A model generated the notes under the pieces. The model did not search any database and had not been told where the DNA came from. It saw only the letters and a list, made by a program, of their open reading frames with translations. A stretch of 6,119 nucleotides of DNA, taken from the NCBI GenBank assembly GCA_003484785.1, contig DNAD01000235.1:1-6119 (forward strand), written 5' to 3'. Position numbers and translations under genes: made by a program. Shown piece by piece: positions 1-6,089 of the stretch; positions within the stretch are counted from its first letter, which is position 1; every line of letters begins with the position of its first letter. The DNA comes from Lachnospiraceae bacterium (GTDB lineage Bacteria > Bacillota > Clostridia > Lachnospirales > Lachnospiraceae).

Positions 1-33
1 AGATCGTGCGCTTAGGCGTGATCCTCGGATCAT
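1..33 (-). CDS. Possible start of a seventh operon gene, cut by the window edge
   Basis: An ATG at 33-31 overlaps the TGA of the kinase-like gene in a 4-nt ATGA junction. It opens a frame reading MIRGSRLSARS to the edge without a stop. The ATGA overlap is the typical layout of a translationally coupled downstream gene and fits the tight spacing of the rest of the cluster. The preceding AGAGG is only 2 nt from the ATG, closer than ideal. Eleven codons are too few to identify a product, and a different start just beyond the edge is possible. Confidence 0.3.
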   Translation of the reverse strand, partial: MIRGSRLSARS

Positions 34-1469
34 TTCCTCTGCACTTCAACCTCATCCATGATCCTTACCGCATTAAGTATAAAGCCCAGAACCTTCTTTC
101 TTCTGTCAATATGCAGCGGCAGCATCGACAAAAACAGCGAAGCCTCATAGAGCCTTATAAGCCTGTAGTCACAGCCGTTTTCCGAAAGCTTCTTCTTAAA
201 TATCCTTATATACCTTTCGTTATCGGAATCAATGGAAAGGGTAAGGGTGTTGGTCTCGGACAGACTGATCTCGAACATCCCGCTGTTAAAGTAATCGTAG
301 GAGCCGCAGACGGAGTGGGAAAGCTTGCATATATCATAGAAGGGGTTCATGTAAAGCTCCTCCTCCTTAAGCGCCCCTCTCGGATCTATGAGCTTAAGGA
401 TATCCGCTTCCTTATTATATAATATATTCGAAAAGCAAAGGTCCCCATGTCCCACACAGAGCAGGGGTTCAAAATCCCGGCCGCCCGTTATCCTCTCATA
501 CAGCGAAAAATATCTGTCGGCGATCTGATCGATCGAGGAGTATTGTGTTCCCGCGCTTAAAAGCTTTTCAATACCCGCATATTCCTGCTTTGTCTTAAGT
601 TCATCAAATCTTCTTTTAACTTTTGTGACATATAAGGCCCTTTCGTCCGCTGCGTACTCCTCCCGGCTGACCTTTTTTGTCTTTCTGTTTCTTATAAAAT
701 AGAAGAGCTTGTCAAGAACCCTGTCAAATTCCTCCTCACCGATCGCCCCGTGTACATATCTTAAGGCAAGATCGGTGAAGTGGTATCTTTCCATGGAATA
801 GGAGGCATTTTCCTCCGTCTCCCTGTAATCAAAGGGGGATACGAACCACATTCTCATCTGTTCGGGAAGGAGCCTGTAGAATTCGTATTCGGCCCTGATC
901 TTTGCCTTGTTCTTTGACGACTTCACCACCACATAGTCGTTTCCGGAAAGAGCATTGAAGAACCTGGCGTCAAAGCCGCTGGTGATAAACTGCCTGAAAT
1001 TATTGATATCGGAGATATCGATGAAGGCATCGCTCCTTATGGCGTCATAGCCTTCCAACTCTTCGTCCCTTAAAGAGATATAAGCCTCGGGGGTCGGAAA
1101 GATCACGCCGCAGAGCCTTTCCTTCCCTTCCTTCCCCGCTGCTGCCACCCTGTAGGGCTCGTCGGCATAGCAGGCCTTTTCAAGCAATATATCCACCGCC
1201 CTGCGGTCCTTTATTATAAAATCGGAAAACAGCCTGAACACCGGACAGTCCTTACTTATCCTGCCCTCCCTTAAAAGCTCTGAAATGGAATCGGCAGGAT
1301 AAAACCCTCCGAAATGCTCAAGCTCCTTTAATATATCCTCGGTCCTCTCCCTTAGGGAACGTCTTTTCAGGATGGTATCCCCGTAGGAGACCTTTCCGGT
1401 AATGCTCTGTACCTCAGTCCCGGTAGGACGTGAATCATCATATATGACCGCAACCGTATTTCTTTTCAT
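30..1469 (-). CDS. Putative bifunctional sugar nucleotidyltransferase-like / choline-aminoglycoside-kinase-like protein
   Basis: This 479-residue cytoplasmic protein has two parts. The C-terminal part (about 165-479) looks like a small-molecule kinase of the APH/choline-kinase fold. It has VVKSS (181-185) as the likely ATP-lysine strand, SMERY (225-229), the catalytic loop GHGDLCFSN (340-348) with Asp343 and Asn348, the metal site IDPRG (361-365), and YDICKLSHSV (378-387). The stretch FIDISDINNF...ARFFNAL...VVKSS (149-185) resembles the linker of nucleotidyltransferase-kinase proteins from capsule loci. The N-terminal part (1-150) is harder. VAVIYDDSRPTG (6-17), then GDTILKRRSLRERTEDI about 15 residues on, is reminiscent of GlmU-like 'NTP_transf_4' domains (FDD ... 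R-x-G-x-l-x-x-R-E-r). No canonical glycine-rich G-x-G-[ST]-R loop is visible. A likely role is phosphorylating and/or activating a sugar or substituent for the pathway. AAAGGG lies 7 nt before the ATG. The kinase call is good; the N-terminal function is tentative. Confidence 0.72.
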   Translation of the reverse strand: MKRNTVAVIYDDSRPTGTEVQSITGKVSYGDTILKRRSLRERTEDILKELEHFGGFYPADSISELLREGRISKDCPVFRLFSDFIIKDRRAVDILLEKACYADEPYRVAAAGKEGKERLCGVIFPTPEAYISLRDEELEGYDAIRSDAFIDISDINNFRQFITSGFDARFFNALSGNDYVVVKSSKNKAKIRAEYEFYRLLPEQMRMWFVSPFDYRETEENASYSMERYHFTDLALRYVHGAIGEEEFDRVLDKLFYFIRNRKTKKVSREEYAADERALYVTKVKRRFDELKTKQEYAGIEKLLSAGTQYSSIDQIADRYFSLYERITGGRDFEPLLCVGHGDLCFSNILYNKEADILKLIDPRGALKEEELYMNPFYDICKLSHSVCGSYDYFNSGMFEISLSETNTLTLSIDSDNERYIRIFKKKLSENGCDYRLIRLYEASLFLSMLPLHIDRRKKVLGFILNAVRIMDEVEVQRK

Positions 1470-1472
1470 CCA

Positions 1473-2324
1473 TCAGCCCTTTCTGCGCCTGTTTGGTAAC
1501 AAATTGTGCCGCTCCTGATATGCCCCTTCGCTATTATCACCTGGCAAAATCTGCCGCGGACCTTTCCTCGAAAAGCAGATGAGCGCGCTTATCACGGTAA
1601 GGATCAGCGTAAGGATAATGCACATCCTTCCGTAGGCCCTCTGTTCCAGGGTCTTGGGAACGCTTGACAAAAGCGAAGTGATATATTCGCAGAACCCTCT
1701 CGCGTCAAAGGCCGAATAAGGATAAAAGACCGACAGAAGCCTGAATAAAAGCCCTTCAAAGAACCATGCTCCGAAGGACATGAGCAGAAGCAGCGCATAT
1801 CTTCCGGCTATAAGGCTCTTAACATATTCATACCAGACCTTCAGCCCGTTTAAAAGCTTTAACACCGCCATGGAACGGGGAGAGACCCTGTTAAGGATTA
1901 TGTACTTGTTAAGGTAACGGTAGGTCGGAGGAAAGATCATATAGGCAAAGACGATCACCGCCAGAAATACCGCCAGCATCACCGACACAAAGGAAAGGGT
2001 ATCCGGATACAGTATCTGGAAGGGCAGCATCACGAATACCAGGGCGAGGGTATCAAAGAAGCGGTCAACAACAACGCTCAAAAACCCCGTCGCAAAGTTT
2101 CCGCACAGTCTGTAGAACACAAACACCCTGTAAACCTCCCCCAGCTTAAAAGGGATCAGGAGATTTACAAGGGTCGTTCTGAAATACGCAAAAACAAACC
2201 GTTTAAACTCGATCCTTGTGTCAATGAGCACCAGATACATCCTCATGAGCTTAAAGGCATGGATGAGTAAAAACAATACCAGAATGATTATTCCCGTAAG
2301 GAGGATTTTCAAAACAGCTGTCAT
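1473..2324 (-). CDS. Flippase-like integral membrane protein (lysylphosphatidylglycerol synthase TM / AglD2-like family)
   Basis: Translated from the ATG at 2324 this is a 283-residue membrane protein with about seven hydrophobic segments. The diagnostic block is NLLIPFKLGEVYRVFVF (54-70) followed by SVVVDRFFDTLALV (83-96). It matches the family pattern 'n-x-lLP-x-r-x-GE-x-x-R ... S-x-x-x-eR-x-x-D'. Related proteins include the membrane part of MprF and polytopic proteins in glycan clusters suspected of moving lipid-linked sugars; transport is inferred, not shown. The C-terminal half is less typical: I do not see the usual 'GlGv-E' block, and the protein ends in a basic hydrophilic tail of about 30 residues. 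An upstream in-frame ATG at 2366 would overlap the GT2 gene by 41 nt and has no close SD. The ATG at 2324 lies 1 nt after the GT2 stop, has a weak GGACGG upstream and leads directly into the first membrane helix, so I prefer it. The stop is 3 nt before the next gene. Confidence 0.75.
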   Translation of the reverse strand: MTAVLKILLTGIIILVLFLLIHAFKLMRMYLVLIDTRIEFKRFVFAYFRTTLVNLLIPFKLGEVYRVFVFYRLCGNFATGFLSVVVDRFFDTLALVFVMLPFQILYPDTLSFVSVMLAVFLAVIVFAYMIFPPTYRYLNKYIILNRVSPRSMAVLKLLNGLKVWYEYVKSLIAGRYALLLLMSFGAWFFEGLLFRLLSVFYPYSAFDARGFCEYITSLLSSVPKTLEQRAYGRMCIILTLILTVISALICFSRKGPRQILPGDNSEGAYQERHNLLPNRRRKG

Positions 2325-2325
2325 T

Positions 2326-3120
2326 CTATCCGTCCGCCCGCGCAATGATATCCGCTTCGTAGGCATCGATCTGCTTCTGTCTGTACTCTCCCGTGATCAC
2401 CGAGGGGTCATGATAGTAGGCAAACAGCATCTTAAGCACCCATTTAGCCTGATCAAAGAGCTTTACGTTGCTCACCTGATCGTCCTCCCTCCAGGAAATA
2501 GGATAAAAGCATATATCCTGGGCATAGTACTCCGAAGCAAGGATCATCACATAATTAAACATGAGATTATCCGGAAATTTCATGTAATAGCCGCTCTCAA
2601 GGCTCTTTACCGAATAGATGTTAAGCCCCGAGCCGAGATCGTATATCTTTTTCCTTATAACAAAGGCAAAGAGAAAATCATAGATCACATTTCCGAAGGT
2701 TCTGAGAGCCGAGTACCCCTTCAGGCGGGATTGCCTCATAAACCTGGCTCCCAGGACAGCGTCATGCTTCCTGTAGGTCCTGTGCCGAAGCACCGGGATG
2801 AAATCCGCTATATTCCCCTGATCATCCCCGTGCAGCACCATTACATAGTCAAACCCGTTTTTTGCCGCATACTGAAACGCCACCTTATGCGAGCCCCCGA
2901 GCCCGTAATTTTCCCTGTTTCGAAGGAGGGTGACAGGAAGATCCCCGTGTCTTTCTATGAAGGCCTTCACCACCTCCTGTGTGGAGTCGGTGCTCTGGTT
3001 ATTCACAACTATGACCTCTGTTATGTATTTCATAATGTCCCGGTCCAGCTGCCCCAGCACCCTTATGATCTGCTTTTCGCAGTTATACGCCGGAATGAAT
3101 AATAATATCCTGTCCTTCAT
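2326..3120 (-). CDS. GT2-family glycosyltransferase, dolichyl/polyprenyl-phosphate-sugar synthase type
   Basis: This 264-residue GT-A enzyme probably transfers a sugar from a nucleotide sugar to polyprenyl phosphate on the cytoplasmic face. It has IPAYN (9-13), VVNNQSTDST (38-47) for nucleotide binding, NYGLGGSHKVAFQYA (71-85), and HGDDQ (97-101), the acidic metal-binding site usually seen as D-x-D-x-Q. GARF (124-127), GSGLNIY (163-169) and SWREDDQVSNV (209-219) match the later conserved blocks of the DPM1/GtrB group. Unlike GtrB or CsbB, it has no pair of C-terminal membrane helices. Only a moderately hydrophobic stretch near 228-236 is visible, so it looks peripheral and may depend on a membrane partner such as GtrA. 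The ATG lies 1 nt after the esterase stop, with GGAG about 10 nt upstream. The 3' end abuts or overlaps the next gene depending on that gene's start. The GT2 family is certain; the polyprenyl-phosphate acceptor is inferred from motifs and context. Confidence 0.88.
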   Translation of the reverse strand: MKDRILLFIPAYNCEKQIIRVLGQLDRDIMKYITEVIVVNNQSTDSTQEVVKAFIERHGDLPVTLLRNRENYGLGGSHKVAFQYAAKNGFDYVMVLHGDDQGNIADFIPVLRHRTYRKHDAVLGARFMRQSRLKGYSALRTFGNVIYDFLFAFVIRKKIYDLGSGLNIYSVKSLESGYYMKFPDNLMFNYVMILASEYYAQDICFYPISWREDDQVSNVKLFDQAKWVLKMLFAYYHDPSVITGEYRQKQIDAYEADIIARADG

Positions 3121-3121
3121 C

Positions 3122-4330
3122 TCAGTATTTCTCCAAACCGCAGTCCTTGTTCACATCAAGAGGCTCCACAACCTCTTCTCCGGTATAGTCGAAGCCCTCG
3201 GGGATATAGGTCTCATGGTGTTTATAGTCGTAGAGGCACATTTCTCTCGTATTGTTGGAATAGTAGGCAGCGCTCTCGGCAGACTGCTCTCCCAGAAGGT
3301 TTAACACCGACTGGTTATAATGAACCTCATCCACCATGTACTCCGTGCTCACTGCCGAAAGCACCGTGGTCGCAAGAGCATAATAGCCGCTTTTCTTGCA
3401 GAGCTCTATCTGTGCATCGATGACGGTATCAAAGAAGTTCTTGTTGGTTATGCTCCTTCCGGTGGTGATTATGAATACCTTATGCAGTCCTCCCATGAAC
3501 AGCGGCCTTATTATATTATCCATGTTCTGCTTATAGCTCTCAAGAGTGATATTGGAGAAGGAATCCGATTCGCCCTGGAGCCATACGACATACTGCTTCC
3601 TGATGTGATAATTATTGCTCTCAAGCCATACCTGGGCCCGCTTCTGTCTCTCGCTGAAATCTCTCATCACAGACTCCTTCATCCAGAAGTCCGTATCCGT
3701 TCCTCCCTGGGAGGCCGAAACGGCCACAATGGGGATCCCGGTTTCTTCATAATATTTGTTCGCAAAGGCCGAAACCATACTGCCCTTCTTGGCTATGGCA
3801 GCATCCATGATGCCGTTTATGTTATTTTCATTGATCCCGAAGGGCTCGGTTATCGGATACAGTCTTGTGGGATCGGATATCGCCCTGAATTCATAGCCGT
3901 GGCCCTCGGGTACCTTGGGCGCGTGGTCAGGGTCTCCTCCGGTTCCGCACATATTACTCTGTCCCATGAACATCACAAGATCGACGATCATCTTGCCGTC
4001 ATCGTCTCTTATCACGTTATCCTTATCCACCTGATTGCCGGAAACGGATGCCTCGGGAAGGTCGTTTTCGCTGACGCTCCTCTCCTCCTTTTCATCCTTC
4101 TCCTCAGTCTGCTGCTGAGTATCCGGCTCTTCGGCCTCAGCCTCCTCCGGCTTTTCCGGATTAATGTCATTTTCGGTGCTGGTAGGCACTTGTATCGTTA
4201 CCGTTTTCGTGGGCTCTCCGCTGCCGCAGCCCGCAATAAGAGCGCATATTGCACAGAGGAGGCAGACAGTGACAATAATTCCTTTTTTTTCATTTTTTTT
4301 CATCATTTTCCCCTTTTCTCCGCTTAACAT
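3122..4330 (-). CDS. Lipoprotein with SASA/sialate-O-acetylesterase-like SGNH carbohydrate esterase domain
   Basis: This 402-residue protein is predicted to be lipid-anchored outside the cell. A basic N-terminus and hydrophobic core (18-32) end in the lipobox LIAGC, with Cys35 as the lipidated residue. Residues about 50-108 form an acidic, Glu/Pro/Gln-rich linker containing SVSEND and SVSGN. The catalytic domain follows: MGQSNM (122-127) holds nucleophile Ser125, SASQGGTDTDFW (205-216) matches the GGT block, WLQGES (250-255) matches the conserved Q-G-E-S/T/A block, and DEVH (334-337) supplies the Asp-x-x-His of the triad. All expected catalytic elements are present. Such domains remove O-acetyl groups from sugars (sialate, xylan and others); the substrate here is unknown. 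Met1 has AAGGAA 6 nt upstream. Met10 (ATG at 4303) has AAGGGG 6 nt upstream and would give a more typical 25-residue signal, so the true start is uncertain. The gene lies 3 nt after gtrA and 1 nt before the GT2 gene, suggesting it acts on the glycan this operon builds. Confidence 0.85.
   Translation of the reverse strand: MLSGEKGKMMKKNEKKGIIVTVCLLCAICALIAGCGSGEPTKTVTIQVPTSTENDINPEKPEEAEAEEPDTQQQTEEKDEKEERSVSENDLPEASVSGNQVDKDNVIRDDDGKMIVDLVMFMGQSNMCGTGGDPDHAPKVPEGHGYEFRAISDPTRLYPITEPFGINENNINGIMDAAIAKKGSMVSAFANKYYEETGIPIVAVSASQGGTDTDFWMKESVMRDFSERQKRAQVWLESNNYHIRKQYVVWLQGESDSFSNITLESYKQNMDNIIRPLFMGGLHKVFIITTGRSITNKNFFDTVIDAQIELCKKSGYYALATTVLSAVSTEYMVDEVHYNQSVLNLLGEQSAESAAYYSNNTREMCLYDYKHHETYIPEGFDYTGEEVVEPLDVNKDCGLEKY
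4283..4300 (-). repeat. Two A8 homopolymer runs at the 5' end of the esterase lipoprotein gene
   Basis: On the coding strand, directly after the second of two consecutive ATG codons, there are two runs of eight adenines separated by TG. They encode the Lys/Asn/Glu-rich n-region of the signal peptide (KKNEKK, residues 11-16). Runs of this length can promote polymerase slippage, but they may simply reflect AAA-rich lysine coding in a signal peptide. Confidence 0.6.
4310..4315 (-). promoter_or_regulatory. Ribosome binding site candidate for the shorter esterase start (Met10)
   Basis: AAGGGG on the coding strand lies 6 nt before the ATG at 4303 (Met10) and 3 nt before the ATG at 4306 (Met9). It competes with AAGGAA at 4337-4342, which sits 6 nt before the ATG at 4330 (Met1). 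Two well-spaced sites within 30 nt leave the start, and so the length of the signal peptide n-region, undecided. Confidence 0.4.
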
Positions 4331-4333
4331 CCT

Positions 4334-4837
4334 TTATTCCTTTTTCTCCAGGATCAGTTTCCTTGTGATAAAATTATACACCATTACAATGGCGGTCGCC
4401 ACGATCTTTGCCATCAGCGCAACAAGCTCATCGGTATCCGCCGCGATCCTTATATGAAGCTTGTTTAAAAGCTCAAACAGCATATCGTGGAGAGTCACCA
4501 TAAACGGCAGGTTTTTGTACATTATGTCCACATATATCCAGAGTATCAGCGAATTGAGCCCCATTCCTATAAGGCTCAGCACCAGAAAGATCATGAATTC
4601 CTTCCGCTTGTCCATATCATCCTTCGATTTGAAGACGAACTTCATGCTCGCAAGATAATTAAAGATAAGGGAAATGGAATAGCCCGCCACTCCGGCGATC
4701 ATATAATCATATTTCCAGGGCAGAAGCTTTACCACTATGGCATAGATCGCATAATCTATAAGGAAGGAAATGCCCCCCACAACCCCGAATTTAAGGATCT
4801 GTCTGAAAAGCTTTCCTTTTTTTTCCGAATCAGTCAT
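4334..4837 (-). CDS. GtrA-family membrane protein (putative polyprenyl-phosphate-sugar flippase)
   Basis: This 167-residue protein has four predicted membrane helices, at about 15-38, 44-66, 80-104 and 139-160. It carries the hallmarks of GtrA/GtcA proteins: KFGVVGGISFLIDY (16-29) entering helix 1, FNYLASMKFVFK (59-70) after helix 2, and NFITRKLIL (155-163) after helix 4. Family members are thought to move polyprenyl-phosphate-linked sugars across the membrane, or to anchor and assist their GT2 partner. The loop between helices 3 and 4 (about 105-138) is longer than in the simplest members. The start overlaps the GT87 stop by 8 nt and is preceded by AAAGGAAA about 11 nt upstream, so coupled translation is likely. 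An A8 run falls at codons 5-8. With the GT87 gene upstream and the GT2 gene two genes downstream, it completes a GtrA/B/C-like set. The family call is strong; the direction and substrate of transport are inferred. Confidence 0.9.
   Translation of the reverse strand: MTDSEKKGKLFRQILKFGVVGGISFLIDYAIYAIVVKLLPWKYDYMIAGVAGYSISLIFNYLASMKFVFKSKDDMDKRKEFMIFLVLSLIGMGLNSLILWIYVDIMYKNLPFMVTLHDMLFELLNKLHIRIAADTDELVALMAKIVATAIVMVYNFITRKLILEKKE
4817..4824 (-). repeat. A8 homopolymer run near the 5' end of gtrA
   Basis: The coding strand reads GGAAAAAAAAGG at codons 4-8 of the GtrA-family gene. In the reading frame this contains A-AAA-AAA, which fits the X-XXY-YYZ shape of a slippery heptamer. A -1 shift here would meet a TAG after about 20 codons. 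Nothing else in the sequence shows that shifting occurs. Confidence 0.5.
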
Positions 4838-6089
4838 ATTTTATATTTCCTTTGAACATTTTATATACATTTGCCGTAACAGCAAAGGTGAATGCATAGT
4901 ATAGCGCTCCCACCGCTATCCGGGAGGGAACGGACTCAGAGAAAAGCCGAAGCACGAAAAATACTCCCAGGAGCGTTGCCGCGTACATGACCCTTACATA
5001 TCCGGGGCATTCCGGCAGCAGCATAAGCGAGAGCACCACAACTATCACAAAGAAATCATAGGTCCTGTGATAGGTAACAATAAGGGCCCAAAGCGTAAGC
5101 ATTGAAATAAGCGCCGAAGACGGGGCGCTCCCCGAGCCTTCAGCCCCGTCGTTATGCCGAAGCCCTTCCACAAGAGAAAAAATAAACAGCCCCAAAAGGA
5201 TCAGTATCCCAAGCACATAGGAGACAGGCGAGCCCGAAAGCAGGGCCCCCAGATCAAGCCCTCCCTCAGCCGCAAGCTTTGAGGAAACCTTCAGAGGCTT
5301 TACTATCATATCGATAAAGCTTTCTCCAAGGATCCCCGCGCATACCGCTGTCAGCACTGCATGAAGCCCCGCCGAAAAAAACAGCTCCCTGTATCTTTTC
5401 CTGTATACAAAGTAGATGGCAAGAGGAACTGTCAGCGTATATTTAAACCACCCAACAAAGAGCGCTGCCATGGCCGCCGCCGAAAAACGATTTCCTATCC
5501 CGCCTGTCATGTCCCGGGCCGCTCTTACCCCGTCCGGGCCGTCCACCGGATGAGCGCCCTTCTCCTTCATATCAATACAGTATACCGCAAGCAGAAAGAA
5601 AAAGAAAGAAAACAGGGTATGCTGTCCTACTCCCAGCTGATTCCGGTAGGGCGTTCCCGCTATCATAAGCAGCATGAAAAAGCAAAAGGTAAAGTCATCC
5701 GCCTTACTTAAAAAGGTCTTTTTGAGGAGGGCTATGATCCCCGCCGTAAAAAGCAGGTTTGAAACAAGCCAGGCATATCTGGCGGCAAGGGGAGGAAGAA
5801 GGGTATAGGGATACAGCAGCAGAAGAAGAGACGGGAACTGATTTGCCTCCATCTGAAGGTAATACTTCTCAAACTCGGGGGGAAGAGCTCCGCTCGGGCT
5901 TAAGGATTCGTCATATGGATCGATCCCCATTACAAGAGCCTTTGCGGCGTCCCATTGAAAGTCCTGGCTTACCAGAACGGCGTTTTTGCAGCCCTGTATG
6001 AGTGACACGGCTGCAAGAACGCCCATAATGAACAATATAAGTTTTTTCAGCCTTAAGTCAGCTTTAATTCTCCCCAAAATCTCTGCCAT
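4830..6089 (-). CDS. GT87/DUF2029-type polyprenyl-phosphate-sugar glycosyltransferase (GT-C fold membrane protein)
   Basis: This 419-residue polytopic membrane protein probably transfers a sugar from a polyprenyl-phosphate donor to an acceptor on the outer face of the membrane. The N-terminal helix (about 17-35) is followed by an acidic extracytoplasmic segment, DFQWDAAKALVMGIDPYD (43-60). Its spaced aspartates and 'G-x-DPY' ending are typical of GT87/DUF2029 enzymes. Other family-like features are QFP (84-86), a proline-rich YPYTLLPP stretch, GVGQ (153-156) and YHRTYDFF (340-347). About ten hydrophobic segments alternate with short loops. A polar loop at roughly 174-201 is probably cytoplasmic. 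Length is normal for the family. It is the first complete gene of the cluster and overlaps gtrA by 8 nt (ATGACTGA). The ATG at 6089 is the only reasonable start, because an in-frame TAA lies 21 nt upstream of it. The nearest SD-like run (AAGGGG) is unusually far away, about 17 nt. Family assignment is fairly secure; the sugar and acceptor are unknown. Confidence 0.8.
   Translation of the reverse strand: MAEILGRIKADLRLKKLILFIMGVLAAVSLIQGCKNAVLVSQDFQWDAAKALVMGIDPYDESLSPSGALPPEFEKYYLQMEANQFPSLLLLLYPYTLLPPLAARYAWLVSNLLFTAGIIALLKKTFLSKADDFTFCFFMLLMIAGTPYRNQLGVGQHTLFSFFFFLLAVYCIDMKEKGAHPVDGPDGVRAARDMTGGIGNRFSAAAMAALFVGWFKYTLTVPLAIYFVYRKRYRELFFSAGLHAVLTAVCAGILGESFIDMIVKPLKVSSKLAAEGGLDLGALLSGSPVSYVLGILILLGLFIFSLVEGLRHNDGAEGSGSAPSSALISMLTLWALIVTYHRTYDFFVIVVVLSLMLLPECPGYVRVMYAATLLGVFFVLRLFSESVPSRIAVGALYYAFTFAVTANVYKMFKGNIKYD

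Noticed and set aside
19..32. Inverted repeat tgatcc-tc-ggatca at the end of the kinase-like gene, considered as a terminator
   Set aside because: Six-base arms with a 2-nt loop, no following T-run, and it overlaps a probable downstream start codon.
6..422. 138-codon plus-strand frame opposite the kinase-like gene
   Set aside because: Antisense shadow across the conserved catalytic kinase region; no ribosome site or motif supports it.
1604..1798. 64-codon minus-strand frame inside the flippase-like gene, different frame
   Set aside because: Lies wholly inside a real gene and reads as a Cys/Ser/Arg-rich sequence typical of an out-of-frame translation; no separate ribosome site noted.
2218..3102. 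294-codon open frame on the plus strand opposite the GT2 gene and the start of the flippase-like gene
   Set aside because: The opposite strand carries intact GT2 motifs; the plus-strand product has no family features and spans a gene junction.
3320..4327. 335-codon open frame on the plus strand opposite the esterase gene
   Set aside because: It is the mirror of a well-supported SGNH esterase gene, its product has no recognisable motif and is full of implausible hydrophobic/His/Arg mixtures, and it opposes the direction of the whole cluster.
4200..4457. Hydrophobic plus-strand frame of 97 codons spanning the gtrA/esterase junction
   Set aside because: Its hydrophobicity (Phe/Ile/Ser runs) comes from the complement of the A8 runs and the lysine-rich signal peptide; it opposes two supported genes.
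5361..5711. 116-codon plus-strand frame opposite the GT87 gene
   Set aside because: Lys/Arg-rich antisense translation of membrane-helix codons, with no motif.
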